Source: Brevundimonas bullata (lineage in GTDB: Bacteria; Pseudomonadota; Alphaproteobacteria; Caulobacterales; Caulobacteraceae). Taken from it: a stretch of DNA of 64,000 nucleotides. Position numbers and translations under genes: made by a program. The stretch's first letter is position 1. The number at the start of each line of letters is the position of its first letter. Positions 49,636 to 58,846 of the stretch are shown in pieces. Under the pieces are notes generated by a model, which saw nothing but the letters and a program-made list of their open reading frames with translations, did not search any database and was not told the origin of the DNA. The stretch is from assembly GCF_014207965.1 (NCBI RefSeq), contig NZ_JACHLM010000003.1, positions 62,001-126,000 on the forward strand, read 5' to 3'.

Positions 49636-52325
49636 TAGCGGTCCTTTTCGCGCTCCTCGCCCGAGCGGGCCGCCAGCGCCGCCTGGGCCGCCGCCAGACG
49701 GGCGATGGGCACGCGGTAGGGCGAGCAGGAGACGTAGTCGAGGCCCACGCTCTCGCAGAAGGCGATGGACGAGGGGTCGCCGCCGTGTTCGCCGCAAATG
49801 CCCATCTTCATGTCCGGCTTGACGCCGCGACCGCGCTCGGCGGCGATGCGGATCAAGTCGCCCACGCCGTCCTGATCCAGACGCACGAAGGGATCGGTCT
49901 CGAAGATGCCCTTGTCCAGATAGGCCTGCAGGAAGTGGCCGGAGTCGTCGCGGCTGATGCCGAAGGTCGTCTGGGTCAGGTCGTTGGTGCCGAAGCTGAA
50001 GAACTCGGCGTACTCGGCCAGGTCGGCGGCGCGCAGGGCCGCGCGCGGCAGTTCGATCATGGTGCCGACCAGGTAGTCGACGCTGTCGCCAGCGTCCGCG
50101 AACACGGCCCGCGCGGTGCGGTCGGTCAGTTCGCGCAGGTACTTCATCTCGAGACCCAGCGCGACCAGCGGGTGCATGATCTCGGGGATCGGAGCCAAAC
50201 CAGATGCATGCTTCACCTCCAGCGCCGCCTCCAGGATGGCGCGGACCTGCATCTCGTAGATCTCGGGATAGGCGACGCCCAGGCGGCAGCCGCGGTGGCC
50301 GAGCATGGGGTTGGTCTCGTGCAGTTCCCGCGCGCGACGCTTCAACTTGGCGGCGTCCAGACCCGAACCGGCGGCCAGGGCGTCGATGTCGGCGTCCGTG
50401 TGCGGGATGAACTCGTGCAGCGGCGGGTCCAGCAGGCGGATCGTCACCGGCAGACCGGCCATGATGGTGAACAGGTCGGCGAAGTCGGCCTTCTGGAAGG
50501 GCGCGATCTTGGCCAGGGCGATGCGGCGGCCCTGCTCGTCGTCGGCCAGGATCATCTCGCGCACGGCGGCGATGCGGGCCTCGTCGAAGAACATGTGCTC
50601 GGTGCGCGACAGGCCGATGCCCTCGGCGCCGAAGCCGCGCGCAGTCTTGGCGTCCAGCGGGGTCTCGGCGTTGGCGCGGACCTTCAGACGGCGCACGCCG
50701 TCGGCCCAGGCCATCAGGGTCTGGAAGTCGCCCGTCAGTTCCGGCTCGATCATGGCCACGGCGCCGTCCAGGACCTCGCCCTTGCCGCCGTCGATGGTGA
50801 TGACCTCGCCGGCCTTGAAGGTGCGGCCGCGCGCGGTGAAGGTCCCGGCCTTCTCGTTGATCGAGATTTCACCGGCGCCGGAGACGCAAGGGCGGCCCAT
50901 GCCGCGCGCCACGACAGCCGCGTGGCTGGTCATGCCGCCGCGCGCCGTGACGATGCCGCGCGCCGCGTGCATGCCGTGGATGTCCTCAGGGCTGGTTTCC
51001 TCGCGCACCAGGATGACGGCGTCGCCGACCTGCGACAGGCGCTCGGCCTCGTCGGCGTCGAAGACGATCTTGCCGGTGGCCGCGCCGGGCGAGGCCGGCA
51101 GGCCCGCCGCCACCACGGTGCGGGCGGCGTTGGGGTCCAGCGTCGGGTGCAGCAGTTGGTCGAGCGCGGCTGGCTCGACCCGCGACACGGCCTCTTCCTG
51201 CGAGATCACGCCCTCGGAGGCCAGATCGACGGCAATCTTCAGCGCCGACTTGGCGGTGCGTTTGCCGTTGCGAGTCTGCAGCATCCACAGACGGCCCTGC
51301 TCGACCGTGAACTCGATGTCCTGCATGTCGCGATAGTGGCTTTCCAGCCGCCCGACCACGTCGACGAACTCGGCGAAGACGACCGGCATGGCCTCTTCCA
51401 TCGAGAGGGCGGTCTCGCCCATCTCCTCGCGCCCGGCCTTGGTCAGGGACTGCGGCGTGCGGATGCCCGCGACCACGTCCTCGCCCTGGGCGTTGATCAG
51501 GAACTCGCCGTACAGCTTGGCTTCGCCGGTCGAGGGGTTGCGAGTGAAGGCCACGCCCGTCGCCGAGGTCTCGCCCATGTTGCCGAACACCATCGACTGG
51601 ATGTTGACGGCCGTGCCCCAGCTTTCGGGAATGTCGTGCATCCGGCGATAGAATTTCGCGCGGTCGTTCATCCAGCTGGCGAAGACGGCCGAGACGGCGC
51701 CCCACAACTGATCATGCGGGTCCTGCGGGAAGGGCTGGCCCAGCTCGCGTTCAACCAGGACCTTGTAGTCGGCGACCACTTTTTCCCAGTTCTCGGCGGT
51801 CAGGGCCGTGTCGATCGAGACGCCCAGTCGATCCTTGTGGTCGTCCAGAACCTCTTCGAACTGATCGTGGCCGATGCCCAGGACCACGTTGGAATACATG
51901 GTGATGAAACGACGATAGCTGTCGAAGGCGAAACGGCGGTCGCCGGACAGCTTGGCCAGACCCTCGACCGTCTGGTCGTTCAGGCCCAGGTTCAGCACCG
52001 TGTCCATCATCCCCGGCATCGAGGCCCGCGCGCCCGAGCGCACCGAGACCAGCAGGGGGTTGGACGCATCGCCGAAGGTCTTGCCGACGATGCCCTCGAC
52101 GGTCTTCAGACCGGCGGCGGCCTGTTCAGCCAGCGCGGCCGGATAGGTCTCGCCGTTGGAGTAATAGTGGACGCAGGCTTCCGTCGTGATGGTGAAGCCG
52201 GGCGGCACCGGAAGGCCGAGAGAGGACATCTCGGCCAGGTTCGCACCCTTGCCGCCGAGAAGGTTCTTCATCGACGCGTCGCCGTCAGCAGATCCCCCGC
52301 CGAAGCCGTACACCCACTTGGTCAT
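49635..52325 (-). CDS. ppdK: pyruvate, phosphate dikinase
   Basis: An 896-residue enzyme interconverting pyruvate, ATP and Pi with PEP, AMP and PPi. The ATP-grasp domain starts GGKGANLAEMSSLGLPVPPGF (near residue 25-45). The phosphocarrier His is in GMTSHAAVVARG near 466, and the C-terminal PEP-binding barrel has TNDLTQTTFG near 785 and the catalytic Cys in GICGEHGGDPSS near 842. The length matches bacterial PPDK. It uses its own terminator and stands alone, so regulation (a PPDK regulatory protein) is not seen. Confidence 0.97.
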   Translation of the reverse strand: MTKWVYGFGGGSADGDASMKNLLGGKGANLAEMSSLGLPVPPGFTITTEACVHYYSNGETYPAALAEQAAAGLKTVEGIVGKTFGDASNPLLVSVRSGARASMPGMMDTVLNLGLNDQTVEGLAKLSGDRRFAFDSYRRFITMYSNVVLGIGHDQFEEVLDDHKDRLGVSIDTALTAENWEKVVADYKVLVERELGQPFPQDPHDQLWGAVSAVFASWMNDRAKFYRRMHDIPESWGTAVNIQSMVFGNMGETSATGVAFTRNPSTGEAKLYGEFLINAQGEDVVAGIRTPQSLTKAGREEMGETALSMEEAMPVVFAEFVDVVGRLESHYRDMQDIEFTVEQGRLWMLQTRNGKRTAKSALKIAVDLASEGVISQEEAVSRVEPAALDQLLHPTLDPNAARTVVAAGLPASPGAATGKIVFDADEAERLSQVGDAVILVREETSPEDIHGMHAARGIVTARGGMTSHAAVVARGMGRPCVSGAGEISINEKAGTFTARGRTFKAGEVITIDGGKGEVLDGAVAMIEPELTGDFQTLMAWADGVRRLKVRANAETPLDAKTARGFGAEGIGLSRTEHMFFDEARIAAVREMILADDEQGRRIALAKIAPFQKADFADLFTIMAGLPVTIRLLDPPLHEFIPHTDADIDALAAGSGLDAAKLKRRARELHETNPMLGHRGCRLGVAYPEIYEMQVRAILEAALEVKHASGLAPIPEIMHPLVALGLEMKYLRELTDRTARAVFADAGDSVDYLVGTMIELPRAALRAADLAEYAEFFSFGTNDLTQTTFGISRDDSGHFLQAYLDKGIFETDPFVRLDQDGVGDLIRIAAERGRGVKPDMKMGICGEHGGDPSSIAFCESVGLDYVSCSPYRVPIARLAAAQAALAARSGEEREKDR

Positions 52326-52458
52326 CTTGCAGTCCCTGAGCCGTGGTCAGTCGTCGCAGGATCGAGTCCCGCTTACGGTGGCCCTGACTAGCGTGCTGCA
52401 AGCGCGAAGGCGAGGCCGTGGGTGTAACAATCCGTGTGAGGATGTGTCGAAACCGCCT

Positions 52459-52483
52459 CTCCCTCCCCATGAAGGGGAGGGAG
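52459..52483. repeat. single repeat hairpin
   Basis: CTCCCTCCCC (52459-52468) pairs with GGGGAGGGAG (52474-52483) around ATGAA-type loop. It is the end unit of the 12062-12212 family and lies in the gap downstream of glyS. Confidence 0.7.
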
Positions 52484-52526
52484 AAAGCTCATTCTTGCGC
52501 GCTAACGCCTTCGGCTGCTTGAGCGC

Positions 52527-54596
52527 CTAGCCCGCGATCTGGCCGAAGTCCGCGACCCGGCCCATCACGCCGCGCACCTGACCCAGCAGCTTCAGGCGGT
52601 TCTCACGCTCCTCGGCCACGTCGGAGTTGACCATGACGCCAGTGAAGAAGGCGTCGACCGGGCCGCGCAGGGCGGCGAGCGCCGTCATGGCGGCGGCGAA
52701 GTCTTCGGTCTCCAGCGCGGCGTCCACGGCGGTCGCGGCGGCGGCGGCGGCGAAGGCCAGGGCGGTTTCTTCCGCCGGCTGGTTGGCCAGGCCAGTGGCG
52801 ACGGCTCCTTCCGGCAGCGGGCCTTTCTTTTCCTCGGCCTTGAGGATGTTGGACGCCCGCTTGTAGCCGGCCAGCAGGTTGGCCCCGTCGTCCGTGGCGA
52901 GGAAGGCGGCCAGCGCCTCCACCCGTCGCACGATCCGCACCAGGTCGTCGTCGCCCAGAGCGAAGACGGCGGCGACGAGGTCGTGACGCTGGCCTTGGTC
53001 GCGCAGCAGGACGGTCAGGCGGTCGGCGAAGAAGGCGCTGAGTTCAGTTTCGACCGCGAGCTTGTCGACGGCACGCTGGACATTGCCCCTATCCAAGGCC
53101 GCCATAGCCGCCGAGAAGGCGTCGCCGCGAAGGCCGATACGAGCGCCGCTCTCCAGCACCAGCCGGATCACGCCCAGCGCCGCACGGCGCAGGGCATACG
53201 GGTCGCGCGAGCCGGTGGGCTTTTCGTCGATGGCGAAGAAGCCGACCAGGGTGTCCAGCTTCTCGGCGATGGCGACGGCGACCGTGACCGGGGCGGTCGG
53301 GACGCTGTCGCCCGGACCTTGCGGCTTGTAGTGGTCGCGCACGGCGTCGGCGACGGCGTCGGGGTAGCCGGCCAGACGGGCGTAGTAGCCGCCCATGATC
53401 CCCTGCAATTCGGGGAATTCGCTGACCATGCCAGAGGCCAGATCGGCCTTGGAGAGGCGCGCGGCCTGTTCGGCCTGATCCGCGTCGGCGCCGACCAGAG
53501 GCGCGATCTCGCGCGCCAGGGCGGCGATGCGATCGACGCGTTCAGCCAGTGTGCCGAGCTTGGCGTGGAAGGTGACGCCCTTCAGCTTGTCGTTCCAGGC
53601 GTCGAAGCCGACCTTCTGATCCTCGTCCCAGAAGAAGCGGGCGTCGTTCAGGCGGGCCGACAGGACGCGGCTGTTGCCGGCGGCCAGGGCCTGACCGCCA
53701 TCGGTCGCCTCGACGTTGGCGACGACGAGGAAGTTGGGCGCCAGACCATCCTTGGACGGATCGCGCACGGCGAAATACTTCTGGTGCACCTTCATCGACA
53801 GGCGGACCACTTCGGGCGGCAGCGACAGGAACTGCGGGTCCATGTCGCCCAGGATCGGCGTCGGCCATTCGGCCAGACCGGCGACCTCGTCCAGCAGGCC
53901 GTCGTCATCGACCAGCACCAGACCGCGCGCGGCGCAGGCGGCCTTGGCGGCTTCGAGGATGCGCAGCTTGCGGTCAGCCACGTCGATCAGGACGAAGTCG
54001 CGTTCCAGCTTGGCGCGATAGTCGGCGAAGTCCTTGACCGCGAACGGCTGGCCCGAGCCCATGAAGCGGTGACCCTCGGTCACGTCGCCGGATTGGATGC
54101 CGTCGATCTCGAACGGCACCACCGCCCCGTCGAACAGGGCGATGATGCGCTTGATCGGGCGCACCCAACGCAGGGTTCCGGCGCCCCAGCGCATCGACTT
54201 GGGCCAGGGGAAGCTGCGGACGATCTGATCGACGGCCTCGGCGAAGACCTCGGTCGTCTGGCGGCCCTTGCTGCTGATCTCGGCGAACCAGATCCCATCA
54301 CGCTCGACCAGTTGGTCCTGCGTCAGGCCGGTCTTGCGCAGGAAGCCTTCCAGCGCCTGAGCCGGGGCCGAAGTCTTGGGGCCCTTGACCTCCTCGTTGC
54401 GGTCTTCGGCGGCGACCGGCAGGCCGTCGATGACCAAGGTCAGGCGACGCGGACCGGCGAAGACGTTCAGCGCCTCCCAGGTCAGGCCGGCGGCCTTCAG
54501 ACGGTCCGACACCATGCGCTCCAGGTCGCGCGCGGCGCCCTGCTGCATACGGGCGGGGATTTCTTCGGAGAAGATTTCGAGAAGAAGCTGGGGCAT
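52527..54596 (-). CDS. glyS: glycyl-tRNA synthetase beta subunit
   Basis: A 689-residue beta subunit of the alpha2beta2 GlyRS, with PQLLLEIFSEEIPARMQ start, PRRLTLVIDGLP, the KSMRWGAGTLRWVRPIKRI block near 155-175, and HD-like and anticodon-binding-type C-terminal domains. ATG 54596 gives the canonical start; the open frame above it only reads the preceding gene out of frame. It overlaps the small upstream gene by one base. Confidence 0.95.
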   Translation of the reverse strand: MPQLLLEIFSEEIPARMQQGAARDLERMVSDRLKAAGLTWEALNVFAGPRRLTLVIDGLPVAAEDRNEEVKGPKTSAPAQALEGFLRKTGLTQDQLVERDGIWFAEISSKGRQTTEVFAEAVDQIVRSFPWPKSMRWGAGTLRWVRPIKRIIALFDGAVVPFEIDGIQSGDVTEGHRFMGSGQPFAVKDFADYRAKLERDFVLIDVADRKLRILEAAKAACAARGLVLVDDDGLLDEVAGLAEWPTPILGDMDPQFLSLPPEVVRLSMKVHQKYFAVRDPSKDGLAPNFLVVANVEATDGGQALAAGNSRVLSARLNDARFFWDEDQKVGFDAWNDKLKGVTFHAKLGTLAERVDRIAALAREIAPLVGADADQAEQAARLSKADLASGMVSEFPELQGIMGGYYARLAGYPDAVADAVRDHYKPQGPGDSVPTAPVTVAVAIAEKLDTLVGFFAIDEKPTGSRDPYALRRAALGVIRLVLESGARIGLRGDAFSAAMAALDRGNVQRAVDKLAVETELSAFFADRLTVLLRDQGQRHDLVAAVFALGDDDLVRIVRRVEALAAFLATDDGANLLAGYKRASNILKAEEKKGPLPEGAVATGLANQPAEETALAFAAAAAATAVDAALETEDFAAAMTALAALRGPVDAFFTGVMVNSDVAEERENRLKLLGQVRGVMGRVADFGQIAG

Positions 54597-54976
54597 CAGG
54601 CGGCGGACTCTTCGGTCGTGGCGGCAGACCGCATCAGGGTGAGGGCGATGTCCTTCAGGGCCAAGGGCGCGTCGGCCGCGTCGGTCTCGCCGCTGAAGGC
54701 GATGTTCAGCAGGAAGGACTGCGGGGCCAGGAAAGCGTTCTGCAGAATGCCGAACCATTCTTCGCCGACCACGACCACGCCGCGCCAACCGCCGGGCTGC
54801 GACGCCAGATGGCTGCCTTGGTCATTAGCGTGGCGGACGATGCGCACCTCGGCCCACGACTCCTGGCCTTCGATTTCCACGCGGCCGCTGGAAAACAGAG
54901 AGATCGGCTCGCCGGGGCTCTGTTCCAGATTGGTGTCGGACAGATCGAACGAGAGGATTCCAGTGACAGTGCTCAC
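54596..54976 (-). CDS. unknown protein encoded between glyQ and glyS
   Basis: A 126-residue protein starting at GTG 54976, overlapping glyQ by four bases and glyS by one. It is beta-rich ([62 protein letters not shown]) with no signal peptide, no Cys and no known domain. The tight overlap on both sides shows it is translated with the synthetase subunits. Confidence 0.8.
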   Translation of the reverse strand: MSTVTGILSFDLSDTNLEQSPGEPISLFSSGRVEIEGQESWAEVRIVRHANDQGSHLASQPGGWRGVVVVGEEWFGILQNAFLAPQSFLLNIAFSGETDAADAPLALKDIALTLMRSAATTEESAA

Positions 54977-55860
54977 GACGTCGCCTTCTCATGTTCGACT
55001 TGGGCCAAAGCGCAGGCTTTGCACAGGTCGCGGATGCGGCCGATGTAGCTCTGGCGTTCGGCGACGGCGATGGCGCCGCGGGCGTCCATCAGGTTGAACA
55101 GGTGCGAGGCCTTCAGCACCTGGTCGTAGGCGGGCAGGACCAGCGGCTGGCCCTGCGGACCCTTCATGGTCAGGAAGTGGGCGGCTTCGCGCTCCATGTC
55201 CTCGAAACGGCGCTTCAGCGCGGCGACGTCGTAGCCGTGGAAGTTGGCTTCGGACTGCTGACGCTCGTTCTCGAGGAAGACCTCGCCGTAGGTCAGGCCT
55301 TCCTTGTTGAACTTCAGGTCATAGACGTTGTCGACGCCCTGAACATACATGGCCAGACGCTCCAGCCCGTAGGTCAGCTCGCCCGAGACCACGTCGACCT
55401 CGATGCCGCCGACGCCCTGGAAATAGGTGAACTGCGTCACCTCCATGCCGTCGCACCAGACCTCCCAGCCCAGGCCCCAGGCGCCGACGGTCGGGTTTTC
55501 CCAGTCGTCCTCGACAAAGCGGATGTCGTGCAGTTTCGGATCGATGCCGATGGCGGCCAGCGAGCCGAGATAGAGCTCCTGCAGGTTGTCCGGGTTCGGC
55601 TTCAGGATGACCTGATACTGGTAATAGTGCTGCAGCCGGTTGGGGTTCTCGCCGTAGCGGCCGTCGCCCGGGCGGCGCGAAGGCTGGACGTAGGCAGCCT
55701 TCCACGGCTTGGGTCCCAGCGCGCGCAGGACGGTCGCGGGGTGGAGCGTGCCGGCCCCGACCTCGATGTCATAGGGCTGCAGAATGGCGCAGCCCTGGTC
55801 GCCCCAGTATTTGTGCAGGGTCAGGATCAGGTCCTGGAAGGCGAGGGGTTCGGTGGTCAC
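54973..55860 (-). CDS. glyQ: glycyl-tRNA synthetase alpha subunit
   Basis: A 295-residue class II aminoacylation subunit. Motif-containing regions [58 protein letters not shown] and [24 protein letters not shown] are all present. GTG 55860 gives [12 protein letters not shown]. First gene of the glyQ-unknown-glyS operon. Confidence 0.97.
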   Translation of the reverse strand: MTTEPLAFQDLILTLHKYWGDQGCAILQPYDIEVGAGTLHPATVLRALGPKPWKAAYVQPSRRPGDGRYGENPNRLQHYYQYQVILKPNPDNLQELYLGSLAAIGIDPKLHDIRFVEDDWENPTVGAWGLGWEVWCDGMEVTQFTYFQGVGGIEVDVVSGELTYGLERLAMYVQGVDNVYDLKFNKEGLTYGEVFLENERQQSEANFHGYDVAALKRRFEDMEREAAHFLTMKGPQGQPLVLPAYDQVLKASHLFNLMDARGAIAVAERQSYIGRIRDLCKACALAQVEHEKATS

Positions 55861-55940
55861 GTCGGCTCGTTTTCGCAGCGCAAAATTTGAGCGCGGACCC
55901 TAGGGCGCGCGCGCCGGAAACTCAACCGGAGGCGACGGTT

Positions 55941-56045
55941 CCGTCATCCCGGCCAAGCGGCGCAGCCGCGCCGGGCCGGGACCGCCCAAGACGCCGGCGT
56001 TTCCTGCGGTCCCGGACAAGCGCTGCACGCTTTCCGGGATGACGG
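55941..56045. repeat. intergenic palindromic repeat
   Basis: CCGTCATCCCGG (55941-55952) pairs with CCGGGATGACGG (56034-56045); inner parts (GCGCAGCCGCGCC, GCGCTGCACGC) form more stems. It lies between ispE (stop at 56046) and glyQ, and the GTCATCC/GGATGAC ends relate it to the murD insert and the 25223 hairpin. Confidence 0.75.
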
Positions 56046-56903
56046 TCAGTGGAGGGTACAGGGCCGCACCCACCATCCGGGGCGTTGCAGCGCAACCGCC
56101 GCCGCCTTCGCCGCCGCCGCGTCGTCGAACAGGCCGAAGACCGTCGCGCCCGAGCCCGACATCCGCGTCAGACGACAGCCCGGCGCGGCCTGCATGGCCG
56201 ACAGGGCCTCGCCTATGCCCGGCGTGACGCGCAGGGCGGGGGCTTCCAGATCATTGCGCTGCCCCTTCAGCCAGTCGATCACGGCGGCTGGCGACCAGTC
56301 AGCGGGGCCGTCCGGACAATCAGCCCCGCCCGCGGGCGCATCGTCATAGGCGCGATAGACCGCCCCCGTCGGCGACGGCAGACCGGGGTTGAGCAGGACG
56401 GCGTGCAGCGGCGGCAGGCGCGGCTCGTCGTGCAGGTCGTCCCCTCGGCCCGTGGCCCAGGCCGGATGGGCGCGCAGGCACATGGGGCCGTCGGCGCCGA
56501 CCACGCCTGCGACCGCTTCCAGCGCCGCCTCGTCCAGATCGAGGCCCAGCAGTCGCGCCGCCAGACGGATGGCCGTGCCCGCATCCGCCGAACCGCCGCC
56601 CAGACCAGCGGCGATGGGAAGTTGCTTGTCCAGCGTCACCGCCACCGGCGGCGCGCCGATCCCGGCGGCCTCGCTCAGCGCCCGCAAGCCCCGCAGGATC
56701 AGGTTGTCGCCCTCGCCCGCCAGAGCGCCACCGAACGGGCCGGTTACGGTCAGGGACAGGGCGCCGGCGCGGGTCACACTCACGCCGTCGCCCACGTCGG
56801 CGAAGGCCACCAGACTGGCCAGGGGGTGATAGCCGTCGTCCGCCACCGGGCCGACATGCAGGAAGAGGTTGATCTTGGCCGGAGCCAGGCCGTTGAGCGT
56901 CAC
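56046..56903 (-). CDS. ispE: 4-diphosphocytidyl-2-C-methyl-D-erythritol kinase IspE
   Basis: A 285-residue GHMP kinase of the MEP isoprenoid pathway. The start is GTG 56903 (TLNGLAPAKINLFLHV), then the phosphate-binding LPIAAGLGGGSADAGTA near residue 95 and the C-terminal RMSGSGATVFGLFD near 245. It begins four bases after the TPR gene, so the two are cotranscribed. The repeat at 55941 follows it. Confidence 0.93.
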   Translation of the reverse strand: MTLNGLAPAKINLFLHVGPVADDGYHPLASLVAFADVGDGVSVTRAGALSLTVTGPFGGALAGEGDNLILRGLRALSEAAGIGAPPVAVTLDKQLPIAAGLGGGSADAGTAIRLAARLLGLDLDEAALEAVAGVVGADGPMCLRAHPAWATGRGDDLHDEPRLPPLHAVLLNPGLPSPTGAVYRAYDDAPAGGADCPDGPADWSPAAVIDWLKGQRNDLEAPALRVTPGIGEALSAMQAAPGCRLTRMSGSGATVFGLFDDAAAAKAAAVALQRPGWWVRPCTLH

Positions 56904-56907
56904 CGGA

Positions 56908-58791
56908 TCAGCTCTCGGCGCCGAGACCCGCGCCCTTGTCCCCGGTCGGTTCCTGACCCAGCTTGTCACGCAGCTTGGCCTCGACCTCGGCCTTGCGTTC
57001 GGGCTCGACGTCCAGCGTCAGGACCCGGTTCCACTGGAAGCCCGCCTCGCGCTGACGCCCCACGGCCCAGTAGGCGTCGCCCAGATGGTCGTTGATCTCC
57101 GCGTTGGCCGGCTCCTTGGCCACCGCCTGTTCCAGATTGCCCACCGCAAGGTCGAACTGCCCTCGACGATACTGAGCCCAGCCTAGCGAGTCCTGGATAT
57201 TGCCGTCAGACGGGTCGGCGGCGAAGGCCCTGGCGATCATCTCAGCCCCCTGCTCGACCCGCATGCCGGTATCGACCCAGAGATAGCCGAGGTAGTTGAG
57301 CACCGTCGGATCATTGGGCTGTTTCTGTAGCGCCGCCCACAGTTCAGCCTCGGCCTCGGTATTGCGCTTGAGCGCCTCATAGGCCGCGCCGCGCAGGAAA
57401 TGCACCTCGAAGCCCTGATCCGCAGTGGCCAGCAGCGGGCCATTCAGGATCGTCAGCGCCTCGTCGAACCGCTTCATCTGCACCAGTTGCCCCGCCAGCA
57501 GATAGGCGATGCTGGCCTCGTTCGGACGCGCTTCGGCGGCGCGACGCAGCTCGGCCAGGGCGGCGTCGGACTGGCCGTCCTTTTCCAGACTGAGGGCGCT
57601 CTGCACGCGGGCTGCGGCGTAGAGCTCGATGTCTTGCCGCCCGACCTGGGCCAGGGCGGCGCGGGCTGCGGCTTCCAGCTCGGCCTGTTGCAGGGTCTGG
57701 CCGATCAGGAAGCGATTCTCGTCGGTGGGATCGAGATTCAAGGCCAGGCGCAGATAGACGACGCCGAACTCCAGCGCCCGCTGGGCGATGATCTGATCGG
57801 CGGCGGTCTTCAGCGCCAGGGATGCGCCTTTGCGATAATTCGGCGCCGCGGGCGGACGGCCCTTGGCCAGGACGCGGGCGCGGGCCGACATGGTGGCCCG
57901 GTCGCTGGCCCCGGCCGTGACGGCGGCGTCATACTGAACCAGGGCCTCGTCGCGTTTGCCGCGTCGTTCCAGGAACTCGCCATAGGGCAGACGGAACAGA
58001 CGCGAGGCCAGGGCGTGGCTGGTCAGGTCGCGCCACTCGGCGTCGGCCTCGTCATGGCGGCGGCGCAACTCCAGCAATCGGGCGCGGTTGGCGCGCACCA
58101 GAAGGGTGCTGATCGGGTCCAGATCGGTCGGCGCCGGGGCCAGGGCGCGGTCCCAGTCGCCGGCGGCGGCGGCGATCCACGGCTGGACATAGAGGCCGGC
58201 GCGGGCGTGCGGCTCGCCGACAGGCGCAGCCGTCAGCATGGCGTTCGCTTTGCGGGGGTCGCCGCCGACAAAGGTCTGCACCGCCGCGACCAGACGCCCG
58301 GCCTGGACGATGACGGGCGAGACCCCCTCGCCTTCCGGCGCGATGCGGGCGGCGACGTCGAGGTCGCCGGCCAAAAGCGAGGCGGTGAAGGCCTGTTCGC
58401 GCACGCGCGGCTGTTCGGGGGTCAGGGCCTCGACGCGGGCCAGATAGTCGGCGCCCGCCTCGCTCTCGCCGCTGGTCAGGGCGTTGCGGCCCGCGAGGTA
58501 GTAGCCGTAGGCGCTGCGCCCTTCCGCATCGGTCGGGATCGGGGACCAGACGGCGGGGATAGGGTCGACCTTGGGCGCCTCGGCTTCGTCCGTCTCGGTC
58601 GTATCCGCGTCCGGTTCGGCTTGCGGCTCGAGGATCGGCTCAGGAGACGGTTCTGGCTCGACATCCGGCTGCGGCGCGTCCTGGACCGGCGGCGTCGGCG
58701 GGACATCCTGCGCCAGAGACGGCGCGGCCAGACCCAACGCGATCAGCGAGGCGGCGGCGAACAGGGCGGAACGGCGGAAGGCAAAGCGCAT
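56908..58791 (-). CDS. secreted TPR-repeat protein
   Basis: A 627-residue protein with a signal peptide (cleavage after SLA, near residue 28), then a Pro/Glu/Asp-rich acidic linker to about 75, then tetratricopeptide repeats through to the end (for example EASIAYLLAGQLVQMKRFDEAL, GAAYEALKRNTEAEAELWAAL, PTVLNYLGYLWVDTG, GNIQDSLGWAQYRRGQFDLAVGNLEQAV, AEINDHLGDAYWAVGRQREA). Such proteins act as envelope scaffolds. ATG 58791 follows AAGGG. ispE starts four bases later. Partner unknown. Confidence 0.85.
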   Translation of the reverse strand: MRFAFRRSALFAAASLIALGLAAPSLAQDVPPTPPVQDAPQPDVEPEPSPEPILEPQAEPDADTTETDEAEAPKVDPIPAVWSPIPTDAEGRSAYGYYLAGRNALTSGESEAGADYLARVEALTPEQPRVREQAFTASLLAGDLDVAARIAPEGEGVSPVIVQAGRLVAAVQTFVGGDPRKANAMLTAAPVGEPHARAGLYVQPWIAAAAGDWDRALAPAPTDLDPISTLLVRANRARLLELRRRHDEADAEWRDLTSHALASRLFRLPYGEFLERRGKRDEALVQYDAAVTAGASDRATMSARARVLAKGRPPAAPNYRKGASLALKTAADQIIAQRALEFGVVYLRLALNLDPTDENRFLIGQTLQQAELEAAARAALAQVGRQDIELYAAARVQSALSLEKDGQSDAALAELRRAAEARPNEASIAYLLAGQLVQMKRFDEALTILNGPLLATADQGFEVHFLRGAAYEALKRNTEAEAELWAALQKQPNDPTVLNYLGYLWVDTGMRVEQGAEMIARAFAADPSDGNIQDSLGWAQYRRGQFDLAVGNLEQAVAKEPANAEINDHLGDAYWAVGRQREAGFQWNRVLTLDVEPERKAEVEAKLRDKLGQEPTGDKGAGLGAES

Positions 58792-58846
58792 GGGCGGACC
58801 CTTCACGCTTTCCCTTCCGCCCGCAAGAGGCTGAAACCTCTGGCCC

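Noticed and set aside
49785..52391. 868-codon plus-strand ORF over ppdK
   Set aside because: Antisense shadow of ppdK with His/Asp/Gly-rich composition; no motif or RBS.
52983..55097. 704-codon plus-strand ORF over glyS and its neighbours
   Set aside because: It crosses three real minus-strand genes and has shadow composition.
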